6,243 bases of DNA from a bacterium (lineage in GTDB: Bacteria; SZUA-79; Acidulodesulfobacterales; Acidulodesulfobacteraceae), in contig JAJXXD010000092.1 of assembly GCA_021781285.1 (NCBI GenBank), positions 1 to 6,243 on the forward strand, in the 5' to 3' direction. Shown here in pieces: positions 1 through 5,683 of this stretch. How positions within the stretch are numbered: the first letter of the stretch is position 1; every line of letters begins with the position of its first letter. The notes beneath the pieces were generated by a model. It saw only the letters and a program-made list of their open reading frames with translations, did no database searches and was not told the DNA's origin. Position numbers and translations under genes: made by a program.

Positions 1-1
1 G

Positions 2-1543
2 CTTGTCAATATTTCATACTATACGAATAATAACGGAAAAACAAACATATCTCTTGGCAACGTGCCTTTAGTATCGAGCGATTCGTCTTTTAATCTTTCT
101 ACGCAGGTTGACCCCTCTAACGCGGCAAATTTAGACGTTATGTGGACGGGGCCGGACGGCTCGGCTCAGTCAGTTACGAGCCAGATAACCGGCGGCAGTC
201 TCGGCGCATACGTAAATCTGGAGCAGACGGCGGCGCCTTCATACATAAGCCAGCTTAATTCGCTGGCGGCGTCGGTTACCGACAACGTAAATTCTTTGCA
301 ATACAACGGCTACGGTTTAGACGGCTCTACGGGAAACTATTTTTTTAAACCGAATTTGACGACGGCGGTTGGAAGCGGGGTGACAGACGCGACTATATCT
401 ACCGGAACAGTAACAAATCCCGCGGATTTGACGGGGGATAAATATACGATTACGTCGAACGGAATCGGGGGTTTTACCGTAACAAACGGCGGACAACCTT
501 TAAGCGGTTCTGAAGTCAGCATTTCTCCGGCAGTTCCTAATAAATACGGTCAAAATGTTTATACGATAGGTTTTGACGGCGTATCGGTTAATATTACTTC
601 TACTTCAGGAGCTGCTCCGGCAAGCGGTGAGACCTTTACCGTCAATCAGAACACGACTAACCCCGCTTTTACTATGGCCGTTAATTCTAATCTTACGACA
701 TCTCAGATTGCCGCCGCTTCAGCGGTTTCAACCGCCGTAAATCCGACCAATGTCGGCAACGCAACGATAAGCGCCGGCTCGGTGATTAATCCATATAATT
801 TAAATGCAGGTTCAACAGGTTCATCTACTTCCAATTATGGCGGACAATATACTATTATATATGAAGGACAGGGTTCGTCTTCCGCTAAAGCGGATTTTAA
901 GATCGTCAATAATACTACAAATCATAGCCAAACTATAGACAATATAACCGTAACTACTAATTCTTCTTCGGGTCAGTCGGAATATTCTATTTTTTTCGGA
1001 AATCCTCCATCATCATCGTCGACCGTAGCCAGTGGCAGTCAACCGGAAAACTTTCACGTGACTATTACCGGAACGCCGCAGGCAACATTGCAGGCAAAAG
1101 ATTCCTTTACTGCAAACGTTTTGAGTCCGTCCAGTTCTTCATCCGTCAGCAACGGCTCAAATCTTAACGGTAATTATTTGACGTCTATGACCACTTCAAA
1201 TATGGCTTCCGCCGGTCTTAGCGGCAATAACGAAAACGCGCTTGCGCTCGGGGCGCTTCAGAATAACGACGTATCTATTAACGGAACGAGTTCTACTATT
1301 TCCGATTTTTATTCAAATATAGTTTCAAATATCGGGACGCAGTCGCAGAGCTCAAACACGAATTATACAAATTCGACTTCCGTTTTGACGAACCTGCAGA
1401 ATCAATTGTCGTCTTCCGTGGGCGTCAATATGAACCAGCAGATGACGAACCTCGTCAATTATCAGAATTCGTATCAGGCGGCGGCAAAAATAACAAGTTC
1501 GGTCGAAACGATTATGACTGCGCTTTTAAGTGTCGTCCCGTAA
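2..1543 (+). CDS. flgK: Flagellar hook-associated protein 1 (FlgK), 5'-truncated by window edge
   Basis: This is the C-terminal 513 residues of FlgK (HAP1), the secreted protein that forms the first junction ring between hook and filament. The reading frame is open to the left edge, so the gene begins outside the window; the GTG at 62 is an internal Val codon, not a start. The last ~50 residues carry the family's C-terminal helix (GVNMNQQMTNLVNYQNSYQA, then AAKI and a terminal TALLSVV), which packs in the D0/D1 core. The stretch near the left edge (GNVPLVSSDSSFNLST) matches the FlgK middle region. Between about nt 386 and 1117 lies a Ser/Thr/Asn/Gly-rich insert made of two related modules, probably surface-exposed. 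No Cys is seen, as usual for axial proteins. flgL follows after 29 nt. Identification is secure from the C-terminus and from flgL next to it. Confidence 0.93.
   Translation, partial: LVNISYYTNNNGKTNISLGNVPLVSSDSSFNLSTQVDPSNAANLDVMWTGPDGSAQSVTSQITGGSLGAYVNLEQTAAPSYISQLNSLAASVTDNVNSLQYNGYGLDGSTGNYFFKPNLTTAVGSGVTDATISTGTVTNPADLTGDKYTITSNGIGGFTVTNGGQPLSGSEVSISPAVPNKYGQNVYTIGFDGVSVNITSTSGAAPASGETFTVNQNTTNPAFTMAVNSNLTTSQIAAASAVSTAVNPTNVGNATISAGSVINPYNLNAGSTGSSTSNYGGQYTIIYEGQGSSSAKADFKIVNNTTNHSQTIDNITVTTNSSSGQSEYSIFFGNPPSSSSTVASGSQPENFHVTITGTPQATLQAKDSFTANVLSPSSSSSVSNGSNLNGNYLTSMTTSNMASAGLSGNNENALALGALQNNDVSINGTSSTISDFYSNIVSNIGTQSQSSNTNYTNSTSVLTNLQNQLSSSVGVNMNQQMTNLVNYQNSYQAAAKITSSVETIMTALLSVVP
386..1117 (+). 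repeat. Two diverged copies of a beta-rich module inside FlgK
   Basis: Copy 1 spans about nt 386-652 and copy 2 about nt 755-1117. Both open alike (DATISTGTVTNPADL versus NATISAGSVINPYNL), continue with a Tyr-Thr-Ile strand (DKYTI versus GQYTI), and close alike (VNITSTSG..ASGETFTV versus VTITGTPQ..AKDSFTAN). Copy 2 is longer, with extra Ser/Gly-rich stretches. The similarity is at protein level only; the DNA has diverged. The modules would sit in the variable outer domain of FlgK. Boundaries are approximate because they were read by eye. Confidence 0.7.
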
Positions 1544-1557
1544 TAAAAAATAAAAAA

Positions 1558-1563
1558 AGAGGA
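1558..1563 (+). promoter_or_regulatory. Ribosome binding site of flgL
   Basis: AGAGGA lies 9 nt before the ATG at 1573, in the 29-nt gap after flgK. It supports that start. It also contains a GGA, the core of CsrA sites, but only one is present in the gap. Confidence 0.75.
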
Positions 1564-1572
1564 ACATAAAGA

Positions 1573-2553
1573 ATGATACAGATAACCGACAATATGATGT
1601 ACAACAACATTAATAACGAACTGCTGAACCAATCGACCAATATTTACAATCTTCAGGACCAGATTTCGAGCGGCTTGCAAATTAACTATCCGCAGGATAA
1701 TCCGGCGGGCATGGTCAACGTTCTTTCGTATAAAAACAGCACTGCGCTCGTTACGCAGTATAACTCTAACGTAAGCATTGCGAACAGCGTAGGTTCTTTA
1801 GCCTCGTCCACTATAAGCAGCGCGATGACGGTAGTAAATCAGGCAAGCACCCTTGCCATCGAAATGGCAAACGGAACCAATACCTCCGCCAACAATCAGG
1901 CGGCGGCGCAGCAGGTAGGGCAGATTATCAACGAACTTACGCAGTCGGCGGATACTTCTTATAACGGACAAAATATTTTTACGGGGAACAACCTGAATGC
2001 TCCATCCGCATATACCGCCACATCTTATACAATTACCGGTTTAAATGGAACGCCCTCATCCGTTTCTTATAGCGTTTATACTTACGCCGGAACAGATACT
2101 AACCAGAATTACCAGATAACCCAGAACGAAACGGTAACGCCGTCGCTTACCGCAGATGCTATATTTGGAAACGATCCCAAGCCTACAGGAGCGTCTTCTA
2201 ACGCCGTCCCTTCCGGACTTATTTCCGTTCTTTCGCTCTTTCAGTCGGAACTTAATAGTAACGTTTATCAGCAGAATTCTACCGCTATAATTCAAGGGAT
2301 ACAGAATGGATTAGATACTATGACCGCCGCTCAGGCAAACGTCGGAACGCTTGTTCAAAGGCTTAATGAACAGCAGACGAGTTACCAAACCGTATTATCC
2401 AATATCTCTCAGCTTTTAAACCAGACGCAGGACGTGAACGTGGCGCAGGCTATGACCAGCCTCACGCAGGCTCAGGATTCTTATCAGGCTACGCTCGAAG
2501 CCTCTTCCAATATTACTTCGCTGACCCCGATGCTGCTACAGTATCTTAAATAA
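1573..2553 (+). CDS. flgL: Flagellar hook-associated protein 3 (FlgL)
   Basis: FlgL (HAP3) is the second hook-filament junction protein, exported through the flagellar type III apparatus and assembled on FlgK before flagellin. The 326 residues are close to the usual size. The N-terminal flagellin-like D0/D1 helices cover about 1-137, with a typical start ([12 protein letters not shown]), the ISSG and YPQDNPAG segment at 31-46, and a NGQNIFTG turn at 131-138 that matches the family's end of N-terminal D1. The variable D2 region lies at about 139-195. An AIFG motif at 196-199 and the C-terminal D1/D0 helices ([12 protein letters not shown], then [16 protein letters not shown]) close the protein. 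It ends in LLQYLK, as in other FlgL proteins. No Cys is present. It is co-directional with flgK and probably co-transcribed. csrA starts 7 nt after its stop. Confidence 0.93.
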   Translation: MIQITDNMMYNNINNELLNQSTNIYNLQDQISSGLQINYPQDNPAGMVNVLSYKNSTALVTQYNSNVSIANSVGSLASSTISSAMTVVNQASTLAIEMANGTNTSANNQAAAQQVGQIINELTQSADTSYNGQNIFTGNNLNAPSAYTATSYTITGLNGTPSSVSYSVYTYAGTDTNQNYQITQNETVTPSLTADAIFGNDPKPTGASSNAVPSGLISVLSLFQSELNSNVYQQNSTAIIQGIQNGLDTMTAAQANVGTLVQRLNEQQTSYQTVLSNISQLLNQTQDVNVAQAMTSLTQAQDSYQATLEASSNITSLTPMLLQYLK

Positions 2554-2560
2554 CTTTATC

Positions 2561-2812
2561 ATGTTAATTCTCGCGAGAAAAATCGGCGAAAGCATTAAAA
2601 TCGGCGACAATATAAGTATCGAAATTATATCCGTAGCCGGTAATACGGTAAAAATAGGCATAGAGGCCCCAAAAGAAGTAGGAATTCTCAGAAAGGAGCT
2701 TTACGACTTGGTTAAGAATGAAAATATAGGCGCCTCGGCTATTAACCTGGGCGATTTGTCGGAGTTGAAAAAATTGAACAACAGCACATACATCGATAAA
2801 GATAGGAAATAA
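2561..2812 (+). CDS. csrA: Carbon storage regulator CsrA, long-tailed, FliW-type
   Basis: CsrA is a small dimeric RNA-binding protein that binds GGA motifs in mRNA leaders and usually represses translation; in FliW-containing bacteria flagellin mRNA is the classic target. The canonical start [12 protein letters not shown] fixes the ATG. The RNA-contact arginines R6 and R44 are both present, although the usual His43 is Leu. The core (about 1-50) is followed by a helix and tail, giving 83 residues against 61 in Escherichia coli and 74 in Bacillus subtilis. Asn55 aligns without gaps to Asn55 of B. subtilis CsrA, a position I recall as tied to FliW control. There is no Shine-Dalgarno sequence in front, and the gap to the flgL stop is only 7 nt, so translation is probably coupled to flgL. 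fliW lies downstream. Confidence 0.95.
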   Translation: MLILARKIGESIKIGDNISIEIISVAGNTVKIGIEAPKEVGILRKELYDLVKNENIGASAINLGDLSELKKLNNSTYIDKDRK

Positions 2813-2836
2813 AACAATCGCTCGCAATGACAAAGA
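2813..2836 (-). repeat. Possible remnant of a dispersed GTCATTGCGAGCG-type repeat
   Basis: Read on the minus strand, this gap holds TTTGTCATTGCGAGCGATTG. The core GTCATTGCGAGCG is the start of a short repeat I recognise as scattered through intergenic regions of many unrelated bacterial genomes. Here the second half is missing or collapsed. It lies in the 64-nt gap between csrA and fliW, away from the fliW ribosome binding site. With one short match and no second copy in the window, it could be chance. Confidence 0.4.
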
Positions 2837-2861
2837 GATAGAAAAAAATATTAAATAACAT

Positions 2862-2867
2862 AAGAGG
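2862..2867 (+). promoter_or_regulatory. Ribosome binding site deciding the GTG start of fliW
   Basis: AAGAGG lies 9 nt before the GTG at 2877 and is the only good Shine-Dalgarno match in the csrA-fliW gap. It supports the GTG as the fliW start. Confidence 0.7.
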
Positions 2868-2876
2868 TTTGTATAA

Positions 2877-3347
2877 GTGGATAAGATCAACGCCGAAAAT
2901 GAAATTTTAGTGAGGAGTATTTATTACCCTGAAGGAGTGGCGGTCGAAAAAACAAAAATTATAGAATTTGTTAAACCTATATTGGGATTCGACTTGTTGA
3001 AAAAATACTGTATCTTAAATATTAATAAAGAAAAAAATCTGCCGTTTTTTATATTACAGAGTTTAGAAGATGAAAGATTGTGCTTTATTATTGCCGACCC
3101 CAACCATTTTTTTAAAGATTATGCCGCCGCCGTTACGGAAGAGGAAAAAGAACTGTTAAGCCTTAATGATAAAACCGACGTAATATTATTCGTTATCGTT
3201 ACGGTATTTAAAGATTTATATTCATCTACGGTTAATTTAAAAGCCCCGGTAATAATAAACGTCAAGAGCCGTAAAGCCGTCCAGACCGTTTTAAACAACG
3301 ACTTATATTCAGTGAAGCAAAAACTGCCGATAATAAAACCAAATTAA
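2877..3347 (+). CDS. fliW: Flagellar assembly factor FliW, CsrA antagonist
   Basis: FliW binds CsrA and relieves its repression of flagellin synthesis; free flagellin in turn sequesters FliW, which couples filament subunit production to export. The 156-residue protein carries the family pattern: IIEFVKPILGFDLLKKY at about 28-44 (in place of the usual I-F-PEG-L-GFE block), PFFILQSLEDERLCFIIADP at 56-75 (close to the family's LQSL-D--L-F-V-DP), VILFVIVTV at 102-110, NLKAPVIINVKSRKAVQTVL at 120-139 and a final YSVKQKLP. The start is GTG, chosen for its well-spaced AAGAGG. The N-terminus before the IIEF strand is about 27 residues, somewhat longer than in many FliW. It lies 64 nt after csrA, so the partner pair is adjacent, in the order csrA-fliW (opposite to B. 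subtilis fliW-csrA). Its stop overlaps the stop of the convergent GGDEF gene. Confidence 0.92.
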   Translation: MDKINAENEILVRSIYYPEGVAVEKTKIIEFVKPILGFDLLKKYCILNINKEKNLPFFILQSLEDERLCFIIADPNHFFKDYAAAVTEEEKELLSLNDKTDVILFVIVTVFKDLYSSTVNLKAPVIINVKSRKAVQTVLNNDLYSVKQKLPIIKPN

Positions 3348-4318
3348 TCGTTTTGCCTTCTGTCCACGATTACGTTTGAACCGGGTTTTTCTTTAGCTAT
3401 TGATTTTAATCCGGAGACTATTTCGCTTATCTGTCCATAGTGCGAAATTTTTTTGTTTACGTCTTCGATAACGGCGATAGACAGACTCATCACGGGAAAT
3501 TTTTGCATTTTTTTTTGCCTGTCGTATGATTCGATGTATCCCCTTTGTTTATCGGTATTATCGTAAAACGACATTACGATTTTATCGAAATTGGAGATTA
3601 CGGTGTTTGAAATGTCTATTATGTCGCCGGGATGAGACATTACGACAAAGTCGTCTCCTCCGATATGTCCTATGAATACGTATTTCTCGATACTCCTGTG
3701 CATTGTTTTAGATATGTCGTAAACGGTAGTTGCTATAAGCCTCGACGTCATCATAATAACCTCGTCTCCCCTTAAAAAGCCGTATTTGTCGTTGTAGGAT
3801 TTGAAATTGTCAATATCGATATAGGCGAAAGAAAAATTAACGTTATTGTCGAGCTTATCTTTAATCGATTCCATTATAGAGGAATTCCCCGGAAGTTTTG
3901 TCAGGGGGTTTGCGTCTAATGCGGATTTAGAAGCGTATATAATGCTTTCGATTTTATATCTTAGTTCATATGGATTAAGAGGCTCTTTAATATAATCTTT
4001 CAAAAAATATTTTTCGTCTTTTATGCCGTTAAAATCGAAATCGGCAGGAAGCATAAAAAGAATAGGAATATTGCTCAGCATATTGTCCAACTGCATATCG
4101 TTAATCATTTTAATCTCTTTTTTATGCGCTCCGCGCATTGTTATAATAATTAACTGCGGAGGCGAGGCATAAACGGAATAATATGCTTGATTAAACGAAT
4201 CGAATATTTTAAAATCGTATCTTTCTAATTCTCCTTTAAAAACAGTCTTATATGTATAGTTTTTATCCGATACGATAAATATTTTGGGTTTATTATTATT
4301 GTTTTTATCTTTATCCAT
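3344..4318 (-). CDS. Pseudo-receiver-GGDEF protein (putative diguanylate cyclase)
   Basis: This 324-residue cytoplasmic protein has an Asn-rich start (NNNN at 6-9), a receiver-like fold at about 11-128 and a GGDEF domain at about 135-320. GGDEF domains make cyclic di-GMP from two GTP. Visible marks are NPLTKLPGN at 137-145, the metal and base-binding stretch AYIDIDNFKSYNDKYGF at 165-181, RGDE at 183-186, and the signature GGDDF at 220-224, with Asp in place of the usual catalytic Glu. The product-inhibition motif RxxD is absent; EKYV (211-214) stands in its place. The receiver looks dead: where the phospho-acceptor Asp should follow the third strand there is QLIIITMRG, and the usual Lys-Pro is Glu-Pro (DYIKEP). 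The start ATG at 4318 lacks a clear Shine-Dalgarno sequence, but the fold begins right after it. It lies 45 nt after the HDOD gene. Activity is uncertain: it may be a synthase with altered control, or a GTP or c-di-GMP sensor. Confidence 0.85.
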   Translation of the reverse strand: MDKDKNNNNKPKIFIVSDKNYTYKTVFKGELERYDFKIFDSFNQAYYSVYASPPQLIIITMRGAHKKEIKMINDMQLDNMLSNIPILFMLPADFDFNGIKDEKYFLKDYIKEPLNPYELRYKIESIIYASKSALDANPLTKLPGNSSIMESIKDKLDNNVNFSFAYIDIDNFKSYNDKYGFLRGDEVIMMTSRLIATTVYDISKTMHRSIEKYVFIGHIGGDDFVVMSHPGDIIDISNTVISNFDKIVMSFYDNTDKQRGYIESYDRQKKMQKFPVMSLSIAVIEDVNKKISHYGQISEIVSGLKSIAKEKPGSNVIVDRRQND

Positions 4319-4359
4319 ATTTAACCGAAAATTAATATTTAATATAAAGGGGGTTAAAT
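4319..4359. repeat. 8-bp inverted repeat in the HDOD-GGDEF gap
   Basis: ATTTAACC at 4319-4326 is the exact reverse complement of GGTTAAAT at 4352-4359, separated by 25 AT-rich bases. The left arm abuts the start codon of the GGDEF gene on the minus strand, so in the mRNA the stem would sit directly in front of the start, where no Shine-Dalgarno sequence is seen. It is too open to be an intrinsic terminator. It may be a chance palindrome in AT-rich DNA. Confidence 0.4.
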
Positions 4360-4363
4360 CAAA

Positions 4364-5215
4364 TCAATCGAATATATGAAGTTCGTCTTTAAAAGAATAT
4401 ATTTCTTCTATTACGGATTTTATGAAATCAATATCGATATCTAGTATGCTTAAGGCATACCCGTTTATTTTTTCTAAATATGATGCTCCTGAAAAGCCGA
4501 TACCTAACGCCCTTGTTAAGAAATCCGCAAGATTTAATATTGCCGCTTCGGCTTTAAAGTCGTCCGCAAGATTAACGTTGTGGTGATATTTTATCGGCAG
4601 ATAAATAGACGGGGGCAGATTCCATTCTTTTATGAGCATATAGCCTAACTGGTCATGAGATATATTAAGAATATCATGTTCGATATCCGCCAAAGGCTTT
4701 TCGCTTTTGCCCGCAATTTCGATAATTTTTTTAAAATCATCTTTGAAAGCGGTGGCTATAATAATTTTTCCTATGTCGTGCAGTAAGCCGGCGGAGAACA
4801 TAATGTCAGGGTCGATAGTATTTATCTTTTTAGCTCTAAGGTTCTCCGCAATATGTTTAGCCGTGAAGGCGCAGAAAAGGCTGTGTTCCGACAGCCCCGC
4901 CATAGTTTCTTTCATTGCGGTAAAAACCGACGTAGAAATTATTATGCTTTTTAAAACATTCGACCCCAACAGCACTATGGCATGATTTATACTATATATT
5001 CTCTGAGGAAATCCGTAAAAAGGGGAATTCACTATTCTCAATATTCTTGCCGAAAGACTTATGTCGCGAGACATTAATTCGCCGATATTTTTTATGGAGA
5101 AATTATCGTTATCTATTTCTTCCGAAATTTTAGATAACACTTTAGGCAGGGTAGGTATGTTATCCGTTTTTTTTACGGTAGCAATCAACTCGTCTAAGGT
5201 GTCGATTTTTTTCAT
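4364..5215 (-). CDS. HDOD domain protein with intact HD motif
   Basis: HDOD proteins are relatives of HD-superfamily phosphohydrolases and usually act in signalling and motility or stress control; for most members no enzyme activity is established. The 283 residues form essentially one HDOD domain. Family marks are NIPTLPKVLSKI at 19-30, SRDISLSARILRIVNSPFYG at 49-68, INHAIVLLGSNVLKSI at 76-91, AGLLHDIGK at 142-150, and IKYHH at 208-212. Candidate metal ligands of the HD superfamily are H111, H146-D147, H187, H211/H212 and D231, so the set is more complete than in many HDOD proteins; no GYP motif is present. No membrane segment or signal peptide is evident. The ATG lies 1 nt after the stop of the 117-aa gene, with a GGCGGAAG inside that gene as likely Shine-Dalgarno, so the two are translationally coupled. 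The GGDEF gene follows 45 nt downstream. Confidence 0.9.
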   Translation of the reverse strand: MKKIDTLDELIATVKKTDNIPTLPKVLSKISEEIDNDNFSIKNIGELMSRDISLSARILRIVNSPFYGFPQRIYSINHAIVLLGSNVLKSIIISTSVFTAMKETMAGLSEHSLFCAFTAKHIAENLRAKKINTIDPDIMFSAGLLHDIGKIIIATAFKDDFKKIIEIAGKSEKPLADIEHDILNISHDQLGYMLIKEWNLPPSIYLPIKYHHNVNLADDFKAEAAILNLADFLTRALGIGFSGASYLEKINGYALSILDIDIDFIKSVIEEIYSFKDELHIFD

Positions 5216-5216
5216 T

Positions 5217-5570
5217 TTATGATAGGCTTCCGCCGTAATTTTTAATTATAACGTTTTTTATTATCTCTTTAATTTCCGCCATAAATTCATCTTTTCCGGA
5301 GTGTTGAAATCTTTTTTCCAGCAAGGACAATTCTTTTTCCATTTTTTCTTTATTTTCCATATCGTCTTCCGCCCGGGTATCGCCGGTTCCTTCTATGAAT
5401 ATATAATTATCGACCGCCCCGGTCGAATCCGCATTTATTTTTTTAATATTTTCTATAAATTTATCCGTAAGAACCGTACCTTTCTTAAGAACCGTAATTC
5501 CTTTACCGGATATTATATCTTTAGCTAATATATTGCCTGTTTGAAGATTTTCCGCCGTTACTTTTTTCAT
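5217..5570 (-). CDS. Small protein like the N-terminal module of HD-GYP/HDOD regulators
   Basis: This 117-residue protein begins with a compact module at about 1-60 (VTAENLQTGNILAKDIISGK, then KKGTVLTDKFIENIKK). It resembles the EL-PGMVLAEDV...L-KGTVLTE--I-RLK segment commonly found in front of HD-GYP and related domains. Here it stands alone, followed by a charged, probably helical tail (about 65-113) with RFQHSGKDEFMAEIKEII, similar to the tail of short stand-alone members of this type. It is the first gene of the minus-strand cluster and its stop is 1 nt from the HDOD start, so the two products are likely made together and may interact (inference). No Shine-Dalgarno sequence is visible before the ATG at 5570, but no other start fits the conserved N-terminus. 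The exact biochemical role is unknown. Confidence 0.78.
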   Translation of the reverse strand: MKKVTAENLQTGNILAKDIISGKGITVLKKGTVLTDKFIENIKKINADSTGAVDNYIFIEGTGDTRAEDDMENKEKMEKELSLLEKRFQHSGKDEFMAEIKEIIKNVIIKNYGGSLS

Positions 5571-5574
5571 GTAA

Positions 5575-5608
5575 ATTATAATTACCGCTCAAATGTCTTT
5601 AAAAATGT
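5575..5608 (-). promoter_or_regulatory. Candidate sigma70-like promoter for the minus-strand cluster
   Basis: On the minus strand TTTAAA (5603-5598, four of six to the -35 consensus) is followed after 17 nt by a perfect TATAAT (5580-5575). The -10 box ends only 4 nt before the ATG at 5570. Either the transcript is nearly or fully leaderless, or an overlapping TAATTA (5584-5579) is the real -10, giving a start of transcription at about the ATG. The -35 falls inside the 12-bp tandem repeat. The surrounding DNA is very AT-rich, so chance matches are expected. Confidence 0.35.
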
Positions 5609-5616
5609 CTTTAAAA
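5591..5616. repeat. Perfect 12-bp tandem repeat in the divergent control region
   Basis: The unit AATGTCTTTAAA occurs at 5592-5603 and again at 5604-5615 without a gap; the period of 12 holds over all 26 bases from 5591 to 5616. It lies between the two divergent genes and overlaps the candidate promoter elements on both sides. A period slightly above one helical turn would place two protein monomers near the same face of DNA, so an operator is possible; replication slippage is the plain alternative. Confidence 0.75.
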
Positions 5617-5617
5617 G

Positions 5618-5646
5618 TTGATTTATATTATATCATATTATAAAAT
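5618..5646 (+). promoter_or_regulatory. Candidate sigma70-like promoter for the 109-aa gene
   Basis: TTGATT at 5618-5623 (four of six to TTGACA) is followed after exactly 17 nt by TAAAAT at 5641-5646 (five of six to TATAAT). Transcription would begin near 5653, leaving a leader of about 30 nt before the ATG at 5684. The region is almost entirely A and T, so confidence is low. Confidence 0.35.
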
Positions 5647-5683
5647 TATAATAGTAAAAAATAAAATAATAAATCTAATCGAT

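Noticed and set aside
62..64. GTG as a possible start of the first gene
   Set aside because: The frame continues open upstream to the window edge with FlgK-like sequence, and there is no ribosome binding site; it is an internal Val codon.
1008..1022. TCATCATCATCG-like codon run in flgK, as a possible phase-variable microsatellite
   Set aside because: It is a short, imperfect trinucleotide run encoding Ser in a Ser-rich stretch; changes would stay in frame and it is too short to be unstable.
2568..2579. Perfect 12-bp palindrome TTCTCGCGAGAA just after the csrA start
   Set aside because: It encodes the conserved I-L-A-R segment of CsrA, so it is explained by coding need; the RNA stem would be only 4 bp around a CGCG loop.
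2813..2876. Intrinsic terminator between csrA and fliW
   Set aside because: No GC-rich stem followed by a T run is present; the two genes are most likely on one transcript.
2564..2890. 108-codon minus-strand reading frame across csrA
   Set aside because: It is antisense to csrA, whose protein is unmistakable, and its translation shows no family features or ribosome binding site.
5618..5683. N-terminal extension of the 109-aa protein from the TTG at 5618
   Set aside because: The extra 22 residues are Ile/Tyr/Lys/Asn from almost pure AT DNA, lack a ribosome binding site, and overlap the promoter-like region and tandem repeat edge.
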